Part shown: in pieces, positions 52,176-60,830 of the stretch
How positions within the stretch are numbered: position 1 is the stretch's first letter
Layout of the letters: the number at the start of each line of letters is the position of its first letter
Source: CAYWNK01 sp964459495
Lineage (GTDB): Bacteria > Planctomycetota > UBA1135 > GCA-002686595
Length of the DNA: 64,000 bases
Reading direction: 5' to 3'
NCBI GenBank assembly: GCA_964459495.1
Contig: CAYWNK010000006.1
Coordinates: forward strand, 6,627 to 70,626
Program-made: the position numbers and the translations under genes
The notes under the pieces: generated by a model
Databases searched by the model: none
Told to the model about the DNA's origin: nothing
Seen by the model: only the letters and a program-made list of their open reading frames with translations

Positions 52176-52997
52176 CTAGGCGTGGAAGGAAGCGCCGGGG
52201 ACCGTGAGGATGGCGGTGGCGATCAGCAGAGTGATCAGGCCGCCGACGGCGGCAAACGATGCGCGACGAGCCGTGAGGCCAACGATACGCCTCGAGAACG
52301 CGATGATGCCGAAGTGAATCCACAGTCCCAGGTACAGCAGCACCGTGGGATCGGTGTAGGAAAAGTGTTCGACGTTACGGGCGTGGGCCAGCCCAATGCC
52401 GACGTTGACACCGAGGGTAAGGAACACGAAGCCGGCAAGGGCGGTAAGGCGCGTGGTGCGCGCGAGCTGCTCGAGGTTGGGCAGGCGCTGGACGAGTGGC
52501 CCGAAGCGTTGGGCTTTCAGCTGGCGGTAGAGCACCAGGTGCAGCAAGCCGTAGATGCCCGAGAGCACCAGGGCCGCTGTCGCGAGCAGCATCGTGATCG
52601 CGTGCGCGGTTTGCACCGCGTTGCCCGCCTGGACCGAAGTCTCAGCTCCCATTGGGCCAAAGGCGGAAGCGCCGAGCTGGAGCAGGAAGACGACAGCCAA
52701 GAGAATGGCGGCGACTGTCGGCTGTGGGGAGCGAAAGGTGACCAGGCAGAACAGGAGGCCGACGGTGAGCGCGACCGCAGACAGGATGCGGGCTCCGCTA
52801 ACGACGGCTGCGCCGGTGGCGTTGGCGTTGAGGACGAACACGCCGGCGTGGGCCAGCAGGGTCAGCCAGAGCAGCGGTCGCCGGGCGCTGGCAAAGCGTG
52901 GCTGGGCGGGACCCGCGAAGGCCATGCCATAGAGAATGGCCAGCACGAGATAGGCCGGGGGCAGAGCCACGAGCAGGGCCTGGATGAGGGCGGTCAT
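52176..52997 (-). CDS. HemX/CcsA-like cytochrome c assembly membrane protein
   Basis: 273 residues from ATG 52997, which overlaps the hemG/Y stop (ATGA). Eight or so hydrophobic helices carry His residues at conserved positions (LLAHAGVFVLNANATG; AHAITMLLATAALVLSGIYG then LLHLVLYRQLK; LYLGLWIHFGIIAFSRRIVG), as in CcsA/HemX proteins. CcsA moves heme across the membrane; HemX in Bacillus influences HemA level. Position next to hemA favours the HemX role. The WWD motif of true CcsA is not seen. Confidence 0.78.
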   Translation of the reverse strand: MTALIQALLVALPPAYLVLAILYGMAFAGPAQPRFASARRPLLWLTLLAHAGVFVLNANATGAAVVSGARILSAVALTVGLLFCLVTFRSPQPTVAAILLAVVFLLQLGASAFGPMGAETSVQAGNAVQTAHAITMLLATAALVLSGIYGLLHLVLYRQLKAQRFGPLVQRLPNLEQLARTTRLTALAGFVFLTLGVNVGIGLAHARNVEHFSYTDPTVLLYLGLWIHFGIIAFSRRIVGLTARRASFAAVGGLITLLIATAILTVPGASFHA

Positions 52998-54442
52998 GCG
53001 GCTCCCCCCTGGAGGCCCTGGGCCATCCAGGCCTTGGCGGCGTTGATCCCTGAGCGAATGGTGTCGTCCACCGAGACGCCGGCGAGGTAGGACCCGGCGA
53101 GCTCGAGGCTCGGCATCGCGCGCCGTAGACTGGTGCGCAGGGACTCCATGCGCCCGGCATGACCCACGCGGTAGCGCGCGATCGCCTCGTCCCAGCGCTG
53201 GACGAGGCTGCACTGGATTCGGCCAGCGGAGGAGGCGCCGAGCGCGGCGATCAGTTCGCCGTGCGCGCGGGCGACCAGGGCCCCGTCGTCGAGGCCGCGC
53301 ACGTCGCCGCCGCGGAGCATCGTGGTGACGGTTGAGCCGCCCGCGGGTGCTCGCCCGGCGAAGATGCGGCTGGGGAAGAGGGTGCCGAGAACGCCGGGCG
53401 TCCCGGGCTTGCCCTCCTCGTCGGGCGGAACCAGGAAGCCGAAGCCCATGGGGAGGTCGGCGTCGATCAGCCCGAGGTGCACGACGGTGACGGCGGCGTG
53501 TTCGATCTCGTAGAGGGCCGACAGTTCGACCCGCTCGGGGACGGCCATCGCCAGCAGCTGGTAGGCGGGTTTGGCGGGCAGGGCGAGCACCAGGCCGGGG
53601 GCCTCTAGGACCTCGTCGGATTCCAGCCGCAGGGTCCAGCCGCTGGCGCCGCGCTCGATCTCGGAGACCGGAGCTTCCAGGCGGAGGCTGTCGCCGAGGC
53701 TCTCGGCGATGGCCCTGGGCAGCTCGGCGAGCCCATCGGGGAACGTGAGCAGGTCACTGCGCTTGGTGCTGGGGCCTGGCGGCGCTGCCTCGGGCTGGGC
53801 CTTGGCGGCGCGCTTCTTGGCCAGCATCCCGCGGATGAGTCCGCCGTTGTCGTAGGCCAGGTTCCACATGCGCGGGAAGGCACTGCGCGCACCGAGGTCG
53901 CCGATCTCGGTGGCATACACGCCGCGCACGAAGGCTCCGGCAAGGGTGCGCGTGGCCTCGCGACCGATGCGTTCGGTGAGGAAGTCCTCGAAGCTGGGCT
54001 CGGGCTCGCGGTCGCGGTCGCCGCGCAGGCGCCGGAATGGCTCGGACATCGCGCGCATCTTGGCGCCGCGGCTGAGCAATGGAGTGCTGAGGATGCCCTT
54101 TGGGCCACTGGGCAGGGCGACGAGCCCGCCGTTGTGCCAGAGGTAGCGAGTGCTCGCCTCGGAGGCCGAGACCTGCAGGCGATCTGACAGCCCGACCTGG
54201 TGGGTGAGCTCGCGGAAGTGACGAGCGGAGGACTGAACGGTGTTCGGGCCAGCCTCGAACAGAAAGCCCTGCTGACGCAGGCTGCGCACGACGCCCCCCG
54301 CTTGGTCGGTGGCCTCGAGGCAAAGGACCTTCCGGCCGGACCGCTTAAGCGTATGGGCGCAGGCCAAGCCCGCCAATCCCGCGCCGATGACGATGACGTC
54401 GGCGGGGGCTTGGAGCGGGGATCGGGCCGGCACGGGAGGCAT
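52994..54442 (-). CDS. hemG: Protoporphyrinogen IX oxidase, FAD type
   Basis: 482 residues. N-terminal FAD-binding Rossmann motif VIVIGAGLAGLACAHTLKRS, followed by LEATDQAGGVVRSLRQQGFL and FEAGPNTVQSS. YLAGVSVDDTIRSGINAAKA closes the flavin site. This is the oxygen-using HemG/HemY family (PF01593), oxidising protoporphyrinogen to protoporphyrin IX, membrane-associated. It matches the use of HemF elsewhere in the window, since both need oxygen. It lies 12 nt after hemE. Confidence 0.93.
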   Translation of the reverse strand: MPPVPARSPLQAPADVIVIGAGLAGLACAHTLKRSGRKVLCLEATDQAGGVVRSLRQQGFLFEAGPNTVQSSARHFRELTHQVGLSDRLQVSASEASTRYLWHNGGLVALPSGPKGILSTPLLSRGAKMRAMSEPFRRLRGDRDREPEPSFEDFLTERIGREATRTLAGAFVRGVYATEIGDLGARSAFPRMWNLAYDNGGLIRGMLAKKRAAKAQPEAAPPGPSTKRSDLLTFPDGLAELPRAIAESLGDSLRLEAPVSEIERGASGWTLRLESDEVLEAPGLVLALPAKPAYQLLAMAVPERVELSALYEIEHAAVTVVHLGLIDADLPMGFGFLVPPDEEGKPGTPGVLGTLFPSRIFAGRAPAGGSTVTTMLRGGDVRGLDDGALVARAHGELIAALGASSAGRIQCSLVQRWDEAIARYRVGHAGRMESLRTSLRRAMPSLELAGSYLAGVSVDDTIRSGINAAKAWMAQGLQGGAA

Positions 54443-54454
54443 GGACTTCGCGGG

Positions 54455-55495
54455 TTAGGAGGAGACGGGCAGCTCACCCAGCACGGTGCGCCAAAGGGCC
54501 TGTACGGACTCCATCGGCGTGGTGGGCAGGATGCCGCTCCCAAGGTTGAAGATGTATCCGGGGTGTCCCGAGAACGCGTCGAGGACCCGGCGCGCTTCGC
54601 GCTCGACCACGGCGGGCGGCGCATAGAGGATGGTGGGGTTCAGGTTGCCCTGCAAGGCCACGTTGGGTCCGACGCGGCGCATCGCTTCGGCGGGGTCCAC
54701 ACGCCAGTCGATCGAGAGCACGTCGGGCTCGGCCTCAAGCAGCACCTCGATCAGGTGCGAGCAGCCGTTCACGTAGAGAATCACGGGCACGCCCATGCCC
54801 TTCGCGGCGGCGACGAGCCGCTTCACGTGGGGCAGCATGTGCTCCCTGTAGGTGGCGGCGTCATGGGTACCACCCCACGAGTCGAAGATCTGCAGGGCGT
54901 CCGCGCCGGCGTCGACCTGCAGCTGAAGGTAGGGAATGGAGACGTCGACGACGCGCTCCTGGAGCGCGTGGAACTCGTCCGGACGCCCGAGCATCCACTG
55001 GATGGTGTTCTCAAAGTTGCGGCTGCTCTTGCCCTCGATCATGTAGCTGGCGAGGGTGAACGGGGCGCCGCAGAAGCCGATCATGGCGCGCTCCTCGCCG
55101 AGTTCTGCGCGCACGAGCCGCAGGGCGTCACCGAGGAAGGCGCAGTCCTTGGTCGGGTCGCCATTGGGCAGCTTGTCCAACTCAGCCATCGAGCGCAGGG
55201 GCGGGGTCAGCACGGGCCCGCGCCCCTCCTGGATTTCGACGTGCAGGCCAAGCACCTCGGCGGGCACGAGGATGTCGCAGAAGATGACGGCGGCATCCAT
55301 GCCGTAGCGACGGATGGGCTGCAGCGTGACCTCGGCGGATTGCGCCGGGTTGTGCACCATCTGCATGAACGGGGTGTCCTTGCGCAGCTCCCGGTACTCG
55401 GGGAGGTTGCGGCCGGCCTGGCGCATCATCCAGGCCGGGGGGCGGTCCACGGGCTCGCGGCGGCAGGCCGCCAAGAAGCGTTCACGACTGTTCAT
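54455..55495 (-). CDS. hemE: Uroporphyrinogen decarboxylase
   Basis: 346 residues. Diagnostic N-terminus PPAWMMRQAGRNLPEYRELR, then DAAVIFCDILVPAEVLGLHV, GFCGAPFTLASYMIEGKSSR and ALQGNLNPTILYAPP. It decarboxylates uroporphyrinogen III to coproporphyrinogen III. It is first in the eight-gene minus-strand hem operon, so its upstream region carries the operon promoter. Confidence 0.97.
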   Translation of the reverse strand: MNSRERFLAACRREPVDRPPAWMMRQAGRNLPEYRELRKDTPFMQMVHNPAQSAEVTLQPIRRYGMDAAVIFCDILVPAEVLGLHVEIQEGRGPVLTPPLRSMAELDKLPNGDPTKDCAFLGDALRLVRAELGEERAMIGFCGAPFTLASYMIEGKSSRNFENTIQWMLGRPDEFHALQERVVDVSIPYLQLQVDAGADALQIFDSWGGTHDAATYREHMLPHVKRLVAAAKGMGVPVILYVNGCSHLIEVLLEAEPDVLSIDWRVDPAEAMRRVGPNVALQGNLNPTILYAPPAVVEREARRVLDAFSGHPGYIFNLGSGILPTTPMESVQALWRTVLGELPVSS

Positions 55496-55585
55496 AGGGG
55501 AGATTGAGGCCCGAGGGTTGGCCGCTCGACCTGCCCTGGAGGTGGGGAGGCCCCGGGCGGACGGATCAGCAACGTAGAACGGGGC

Positions 55586-55591
55586 ATTCTA
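55586..55591 (-). promoter_or_regulatory. Possible -10 element of the hem operon
   Basis: TAGAAT on the minus strand, about 90 nt upstream of the hemE start, in the divergent gap with the FG-GAP gene. A similar TAGATT lies on the plus strand at 55630-55635 for that gene. No convincing -35 box for either. Confidence 0.3.
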
Positions 55592-55690
55592 GCATCGAAG
55601 CCCCCCGAAAGGCCCTTTGCAGGGAATGCTAGATTGATGTGTGGGTCTGGGAGACCCAGCCCCGCTCGCTCGAACCGCTCAGGCATTTCC

Positions 55691-57238
55691 ATGCTCCTAT
55701 TTGCTCGACTCGCGCCCCTGCTGTTCGCGGGGCCACTGCTGGCCCAGGTGCCCCTGGTCTCACTCTCGGGGGATCCGGGCGTCTTCGGGGCGGCGGTTGC
55801 GCTGGACGGTGGCGTGGCTGCTGTCGGGGATCCCCTAGCGGATTCCGTGGCCGTGGACGGCGGGGTCGTGCGGCTGATCGACGCAGAGAGCGGACACACA
55901 CTGCACACGCTGGTGCCGAGTGACGGCTATGCGGGCCAGCGCTTCGGCTTTCGGGTGGCGCTCGAGGAGGGGCTGGTCCTGGTGGGGGCTCCCTTTGATG
56001 ACACCCTGGGCCTGGACAGCGGAGCGGCTTACGTGTTCGACGCCGCCAGCGGGGCGCAGCTAGCCAAGCTCTTGTCTCCGGTGGGTGGGCCCGGAGAGGA
56101 GTTCGGGCAGGGGCTTGCGCTCAGCGCAGGACGCGCAATCGTCGGTGCGCTGGCGGCCGACGGCATGACTTCGAACGCCGGAGCGGTGCACGTCTTTGAC
56201 GCAGCCAGCGGGGCGTTCGAGGGAACCCTGCTGGCCCCGGATGGGCAGCCCCAAGACCGCTTTGGCAACGCGATTGCGGCAGACGGGAATCTGGTCGTGG
56301 TTGGGGCGCGTAGGCATGCCCAGGGGGGGCCGGAGTCGGGCACGGTCTACTTCTTCGACTTGTCCACGGGCGCGTTCCTCGCCGAGCTGAGTCCCTTGGA
56401 TTCGAGCGCGGGTCAGCACTTCGGCGCGGCGATCGCCATCGACTCGGAGTACATCGTGGTCGGCGCGATTGAGGACCTTGCTCCGACGGGCAGTGAGGGG
56501 GCGGTCTATGTGTTCGATCGCGGCGGAATGGAGCTGCACAAGCTGGTTCCAGATGCGCCGGCGCCCCAGTCGCTCTTCGGGCAGGGGCTGGATCTCTCTA
56601 GCGGCAGGGCTCTGATCGGAGCATCTCACGAGTCCGGCAACGATGGCGCGGTCTACCTGTTCGACCTCGCCGCCGGAATTCAGTTGTACACCTATCGATC
56701 GGCTCCATCGTCACCGGGTTCCCTCTACGGCGTTTCCTTGGGTTTCGACGCCGACCGAGCTGTTGTGGGGGCGCCTGGCGACGGGGGGACCGGGGCGGTC
56801 TACGTCTTCCTGCCCGAGGCGCCGCTCGGCACCCAGGAGTGTGCGGGCGTGCTGAATTCACGGGGTCTGGCCGGCGAGCTTGGGGTTGCGGGCTCAGCGG
56901 ATTCCCAGGCGAACGAGGTGTGGCTGGTGGCCTCGGGCCTGCCGTTCGGTCAGTTCGGATTCTTCATCACGGGCCAGCTTCCAGGCTTTGTCATGGGGCC
57001 CGGGGGAAGCCAGGGCAACCTCTGCATTCGGGGACCCCTAGCGCGCTTCAACGCGATGATTCCAAACTCAGGGATCGGCGGATTCTTCGAACAGCGCATC
57101 GATACGAGCCAAATTCCGACCCAGCCGGCGACCGCGATTCAGTCGGGTGAAACGTGGCACTACCAGGCCTGGTACCGGGATCAAAACCCGCAACCCACGT
57201 CGAACTTCACCTCTGCGACCAGCGTTCTCTATCGTTGA
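55691..57238 (+). CDS. Secreted FG-GAP-repeat protein
   Basis: 515 residues from ATG 55691 (MLLFARLAPLLFAGPLLAQV, signal peptide). Seven or so FG-GAP-type repeats follow, each of the form RFGxxVA...GAP/G...GAAYVFD (QRFGFRVALEEGLVLVGAPF; DRFGNAIAADGNLVVVGARR; QHFGAAIAIDSEYIVVGAIE). The C-terminal 120 residues form the domain seen at the end of many planctomycete secreted proteins (CIRGPLARFNA). Probably a seven-bladed extracellular propeller. Its stop overlaps the convergent SGNH gene by 10 nt. Confidence 0.83.
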   Translation: MLLFARLAPLLFAGPLLAQVPLVSLSGDPGVFGAAVALDGGVAAVGDPLADSVAVDGGVVRLIDAESGHTLHTLVPSDGYAGQRFGFRVALEEGLVLVGAPFDDTLGLDSGAAYVFDAASGAQLAKLLSPVGGPGEEFGQGLALSAGRAIVGALAADGMTSNAGAVHVFDAASGAFEGTLLAPDGQPQDRFGNAIAADGNLVVVGARRHAQGGPESGTVYFFDLSTGAFLAELSPLDSSAGQHFGAAIAIDSEYIVVGAIEDLAPTGSEGAVYVFDRGGMELHKLVPDAPAPQSLFGQGLDLSSGRALIGASHESGNDGAVYLFDLAAGIQLYTYRSAPSSPGSLYGVSLGFDADRAVVGAPGDGGTGAVYVFLPEAPLGTQECAGVLNSRGLAGELGVAGSADSQANEVWLVASGLPFGQFGFFITGQLPGFVMGPGGSQGNLCIRGPLARFNAMIPNSGIGGFFEQRIDTSQIPTQPATAIQSGETWHYQAWYRDQNPQPTSNFTSATSVLYR

Positions 57239-58527
57239 CGGGGGAACCCTGCGGCCAGCAAGGCGTCGGCGAGGGCTTCGGCGATGGTGATGTTGCCGGC
57301 CTCATTGAAGTGGCAGCAGTTGTCGAGCAGGCGAATGCCCTCGACATCGGCGAAGATCTCCTTCAGGTCCAGTACTTCAATGCCGTCAGCGGCTAGGCGC
57401 TCGGCCGCCTTGCGGAGATGGGGGTAGCCGGACCTCGCAGCACGGGCCCACAGGCCACCTTCTCTGAGGGCGATCTTCCGTTCTTCGGGGCCCATGGGCT
57501 TGACGAACGCGGCGTCGTACTGATTCGGCTGCAGGGCGTGCACGTAGGGGATACCGGCCCCTGCGCAGAGGTCTCGCAGCGCACGCGATCCCCGTTCCCA
57601 GATGGCCGCAAGCTCGGTCTGTAGCTCCTGATGGCTTCGTTCGGGCCTGCTTGGGCCGAGCATCTCGAACCTCTCCATGGGCTCCTCCTCGGCGGCGACC
57701 TTCTGTCTTAGGGCCGCAAGAGTCCGCTCGCGTTGAGCGTGCAGCCGGCGATCTGTCATCACCCAGGCGAGCTTGCGCATCCACGACCAGCGTGCGGGGC
57801 AGGACAGGTAGGCGGCGGCGGACTCCGAGCGCGCATGCTCGAGATAGCTCATCTCGCCCGCGAGCTTGCGCGAACCCGTGGACATGGCCATCCTGCTAGC
57901 CCATTGGTAGGGATAGGCTGGGTAGCCACCCTGCTGCATGCCTGGATCGGTGGTCAGGGCGATTTCGTTGAAGCCGTCCAGGTTGACCATGGCGTCGAAG
58001 CGCACGCCGGCGGCCATGAGATAGGCGAGGCCCACGGCCTGCTGGGGCTGTTTGAGGCCGGCGACGGCGAAGCTGAAGATGTGGACTTTGCGGCCTTCGA
58101 GCTGTGGAGCGCTCTGTAGGCGCTTCAGGAAGGCGCGTCCGCCCTTGTTGAATACCCCGGCGGCCACCGATCCACCTGAGAGGCCCAAGATCAGTGCATC
58201 TTCATCGTAGAGCGGTGAGTCCGGCTGGGCGAGGACGTCGCTCGAGAGCGCCAGGAGCTGAGAGGCCCTTCTCCGCCGCGCAGGCTTGGGGGCGAAAGCA
58301 ATGTAGGGATGGCGGATATGATCTCGGGTATTGGCCGCGCCCTGCTCAGATCCTTCGAGCTGAGCGACCTCCTCGGCGCGGTCCAGAAGTGAGCTATGGG
58401 TGGGCTTGGTCCTGTCCAGGCTCCAGAGCGCTGCAAAGGCGCCCAGCTCGAGCAGCCCATACAGCCACACTCCCGCAAAACCGAGCCGCAGGACGCGGCG
58501 CCACAAAGATCTCTTCTGAGCTTGCAT
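57229..58527 (-). CDS. SGNH-hydrolase-like protein with N-terminal membrane anchor
   Basis: 432 residues. An N-terminal transmembrane helix (about 12-35, LRLGFAGVWLYGLLELGAFA) is followed by an SGNH-like domain: LGLSGGSVAAG (block I with Ser), NLDGFNEIAL (GxND-like block III) and LDNCCHFNEAGN (block V, His). This layout resembles SGNH proteins such as acyl-chain or glycan O-acetyl esterases. Block I is GGS rather than GDS, so activity is uncertain. A TATTCT -10-like box (58542-58537) lies 9 nt before its ATG. Confidence 0.7.
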   Translation of the reverse strand: MQAQKRSLWRRVLRLGFAGVWLYGLLELGAFAALWSLDRTKPTHSSLLDRAEEVAQLEGSEQGAANTRDHIRHPYIAFAPKPARRRRASQLLALSSDVLAQPDSPLYDEDALILGLSGGSVAAGVFNKGGRAFLKRLQSAPQLEGRKVHIFSFAVAGLKQPQQAVGLAYLMAAGVRFDAMVNLDGFNEIALTTDPGMQQGGYPAYPYQWASRMAMSTGSRKLAGEMSYLEHARSESAAAYLSCPARWSWMRKLAWVMTDRRLHAQRERTLAALRQKVAAEEEPMERFEMLGPSRPERSHQELQTELAAIWERGSRALRDLCAGAGIPYVHALQPNQYDAAFVKPMGPEERKIALREGGLWARAARSGYPHLRKAAERLAADGIEVLDLKEIFADVEGIRLLDNCCHFNEAGNITIAEALADALLAAGFPRQR

Positions 58528-58717
58528 GGACTCGACAGAATACAGGCCTCGGCCCGATGACGACTTGGTCGAACCGCTCTACGCGGGGTTGAGAGGTCCA
58601 GAAGATCCCGGCACTCCCGAATCGGGATCCCCCACGCGCGGTCTGTGGATCGTCTGGCTAGCCGGCGCTTCTGCGCTGGGCTCGCTGATCGTCGCTCTCG
58701 TTTGGTATCTGGCTTAG
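58526..58717 (+). CDS. Small tail-anchored membrane protein
   Basis: 63 residues: an acidic, Pro-rich N-terminus (STEYRPRPDDDLVEPLYAG) and a C-terminal transmembrane helix (IVWLAGASALGSLIVALVWY) ending LA. Its ATG overlaps that of the divergent SGNH gene within CATG at 58525-58528. Its TAG is immediately followed by the ATG of the Uma2-like gene, so the two are one unit. Function unknown. Confidence 0.55.
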   Translation: MDSTEYRPRPDDDLVEPLYAGLRGPEDPGTPESGSPTRGLWIVWLAGASALGSLIVALVWYLA

Positions 58718-59323
58718 ATGGCTTCGGACGAAGTGGTCGTGCCCATGAATCTCCCCAAGTCGGTGCTTCTGACGGACCTTTGCACCGAGATCAATCGCTA
58801 CAGATACGGAACCCCAGGAGTGTACGTCTGCCTGCTCATGCCGGTGGTGCTCGACGAGCAGACCCGATTCACGCCTAGCCTTGTCGCGGCCGTGAACCAT
58901 GGGCGCCTGAAGCAGTGCGAGCCGCGGCAGGATGGCTTCTACGGCGCGCCGAACTTCGTATTCGATGTGTTCGACCGCAGTGAGTTCGCCGAATACGAGG
59001 CTCGCCGGGGGGCGTTTGCGTCCGCGGGTGTCTGCGAGTACGTGGTTGTGTTCACCGATACCCAGGAGTGCCTTTGGAATCGGCTAGAGGAGGGCGCATT
59101 CGAACTTTGCCATCCGGACGGAGACGGTGTCCTGAAGAGCAAGGCCCTGCCAGGTCTGTGGTTTCGCACGAGTTCGGCGGAGGACAGCGAATGCTGGAGC
59201 CTCGTGGGAATGGTCGAGCGCGGACTCACGCGTCTCGGCCACCACATGCTGATGGAGACCATCTTTCACCCCGACGGACGTAAGGCGGAATGGGGAGATT
59301 GGATGCCTTTTGACGCTGGTTAG
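58718..59323 (+). CDS. Uma2-like (PD-(D/E)XK fold) protein
   Basis: 201 residues. The pattern of Uma2/DUF820 proteins is visible: FTPSLVAAV, then GAPNFVFDVFDRSEFAEYEA, RRGAFASAGVCEYVVVFTDT and KALPGLWFR. In that family the D...ExK residues form a nuclease-like site; here the Lys position is Arg (ARR), so it may be inactive. Cytoplasmic. It is coupled to the small membrane protein before it. The family is abundant in Planctomycetes and Cyanobacteria, with no firm function. Confidence 0.6.
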   Translation: MASDEVVVPMNLPKSVLLTDLCTEINRYRYGTPGVYVCLLMPVVLDEQTRFTPSLVAAVNHGRLKQCEPRQDGFYGAPNFVFDVFDRSEFAEYEARRGAFASAGVCEYVVVFTDTQECLWNRLEEGAFELCHPDGDGVLKSKALPGLWFRTSSAEDSECWSLVGMVERGLTRLGHHMLMETIFHPDGRKAEWGDWMPFDAG

Positions 59324-59450
59324 GTCGCTTCTGCGACGACATTGCTTTTTTCGGCCGGGCACGTTCAAGGTGCGCCAAAGGGGCATCCGATGGAATGGTG
59401 GTGGAGCAGGAACCGAGGCGGTCGTGCAGGCTGACCCTGCTTCGCAAGCT

Positions 59451-60668
59451 ATGAAACAAACCGCGCCGAGTCACCTCGCTAGACCAGCCGGCTTCCTCAC
59501 TTTTCTTGGGACGGGAATCGCCGCCTGCGCCAGGCCGGCCGAGGTCGAGGATTCGTGGGCCCAATCGCTCGCGTACGCGCAAAGCCTGCAGCCGCTCCTC
59601 GAAGCTGCCGACTACGAACGCGATCCTCTTTGGGGCGACCGTGAGGATGGCCTGGCGTTCGAGAGCTATTGGGAGGCGGTGGAGCTGCTCTTTCCCCCCG
59701 GAGATGAAGGAGCGCCGGACGCCTTGAAGCTCACCAATCTCCTCTATCGGGGCTGGGATGTTCGCGGCGAAATCGTTGGGCTGCCCGGGGAGCAAGCCCA
59801 GTCGGGGGCGGATGCGTTCATGGATCTGCCGCGCGTGCAGGCAGCGCTTACGGCGCTTCGAGAGGGCGCGCATCGCGGGGACGCTCGTCCGCCGATCGAG
59901 TGGTCCGCGCCGCCATGGGAAGCCCATTCGTTGTTCCAACTACGCGCTCTAGGTTTTGCCGCCACCTATCACGCGGACACCCTCGCGGCATCGGGCGAAG
60001 ACGTGGCCGCTGCGTACTTGCTCCTGGACGTCGCCCAGCTGGGCCTCGACCTGTTGCGGACGCCTCTCCCGACCCATTCCGGCACGGGAATGGCGCAGCT
60101 GAACGCCGCCCCCTTGGGTCCGTGGAACAACAGTACAGTGGGCAAGCTTGGGCCCGGTGGAAGAGATGTGCTTCTTGCTGGGTTGGGCCGAGTGCTTGAG
60201 GGCCTCGCCCTGAGCCCGCTCACCGCTGCGGGGGACTTCGTTCTCCACATGAGGCAGGCCGAGGCGCTGGGCCAGATTGCCCGGCGCCATCTGCTATCGG
60301 GCGACGGGCAGATCGTAGACAAAGTGATCGTGATCGAAGGGAATGAGCTTACGGAGTGGCTGGCCGAACGGCGTGCCGCATGTGAGCTGACCCTGGGGGG
60401 GGCAACCAGGGGCGGGGGTGTGGGAGATCTCGCTGGCCCGATGAAGTCGCTGGAGGATTCGCTGGCTATGGTTCGTTACCGCCTGACTTGTCTCCAGCTC
60501 GCGCTGCAGCTCGACCTCGACGACCGTGCAAGTCGCGAGTCGCAGGTTGGTGGCCTCGGCATCGCCGCGACCATCGGCGAGGGCGAGATTACGGTTGGGT
60601 TCGAGGGAGCAAAGGGGCGGAAGCCGGGCTACCTGCCGGTCACGATCCGCCGTTCGATTTCGAAGTAA
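59451..60668 (+). CDS. Exported protein of unknown function
   Basis: 405 residues from ATG 59451. A signal-like N-terminus (LARPAGFLTFLGTGIAACAR) could be a lipoprotein (IAAC). The body is helical (AAYLLLDVAQLGLDLLRTPL; RYRLTCLQLALQLDLDD), resembling planctomycete proteins that process secretion-system or pilin-like substrates only in length and layout. I recognise no domain. The longer frame to 59310 overlaps the preceding gene's end. Confidence 0.55.
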   Translation: MKQTAPSHLARPAGFLTFLGTGIAACARPAEVEDSWAQSLAYAQSLQPLLEAADYERDPLWGDREDGLAFESYWEAVELLFPPGDEGAPDALKLTNLLYRGWDVRGEIVGLPGEQAQSGADAFMDLPRVQAALTALREGAHRGDARPPIEWSAPPWEAHSLFQLRALGFAATYHADTLAASGEDVAAAYLLLDVAQLGLDLLRTPLPTHSGTGMAQLNAAPLGPWNNSTVGKLGPGGRDVLLAGLGRVLEGLALSPLTAAGDFVLHMRQAEALGQIARRHLLSGDGQIVDKVIVIEGNELTEWLAERRAACELTLGGATRGGGVGDLAGPMKSLEDSLAMVRYRLTCLQLALQLDLDDRASRESQVGGLGIAATIGEGEITVGFEGAKGRKPGYLPVTIRRSISK

Positions 60669-60830
60669 GAGGGACATGGGAGGGGTCAGGGGGCGACTGA
60701 GCACCCTCGACAGGGGACCCTGGGCGGGCCGTTCAGCCCGTCTGGCAATTTGGATGGTTTTTCCTGACGGACTGGCGGGGCCTTTTACGGCTGTGGGTAC
60801 GTACAGGTCTCACATCCCATCCAATCCGCC

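Noticed and set aside
54200..55507. 435-codon plus-strand frame
   Set aside because: Antisense to hemE, whose family motifs are unmistakable; it mirrors the high-GC codon pattern.
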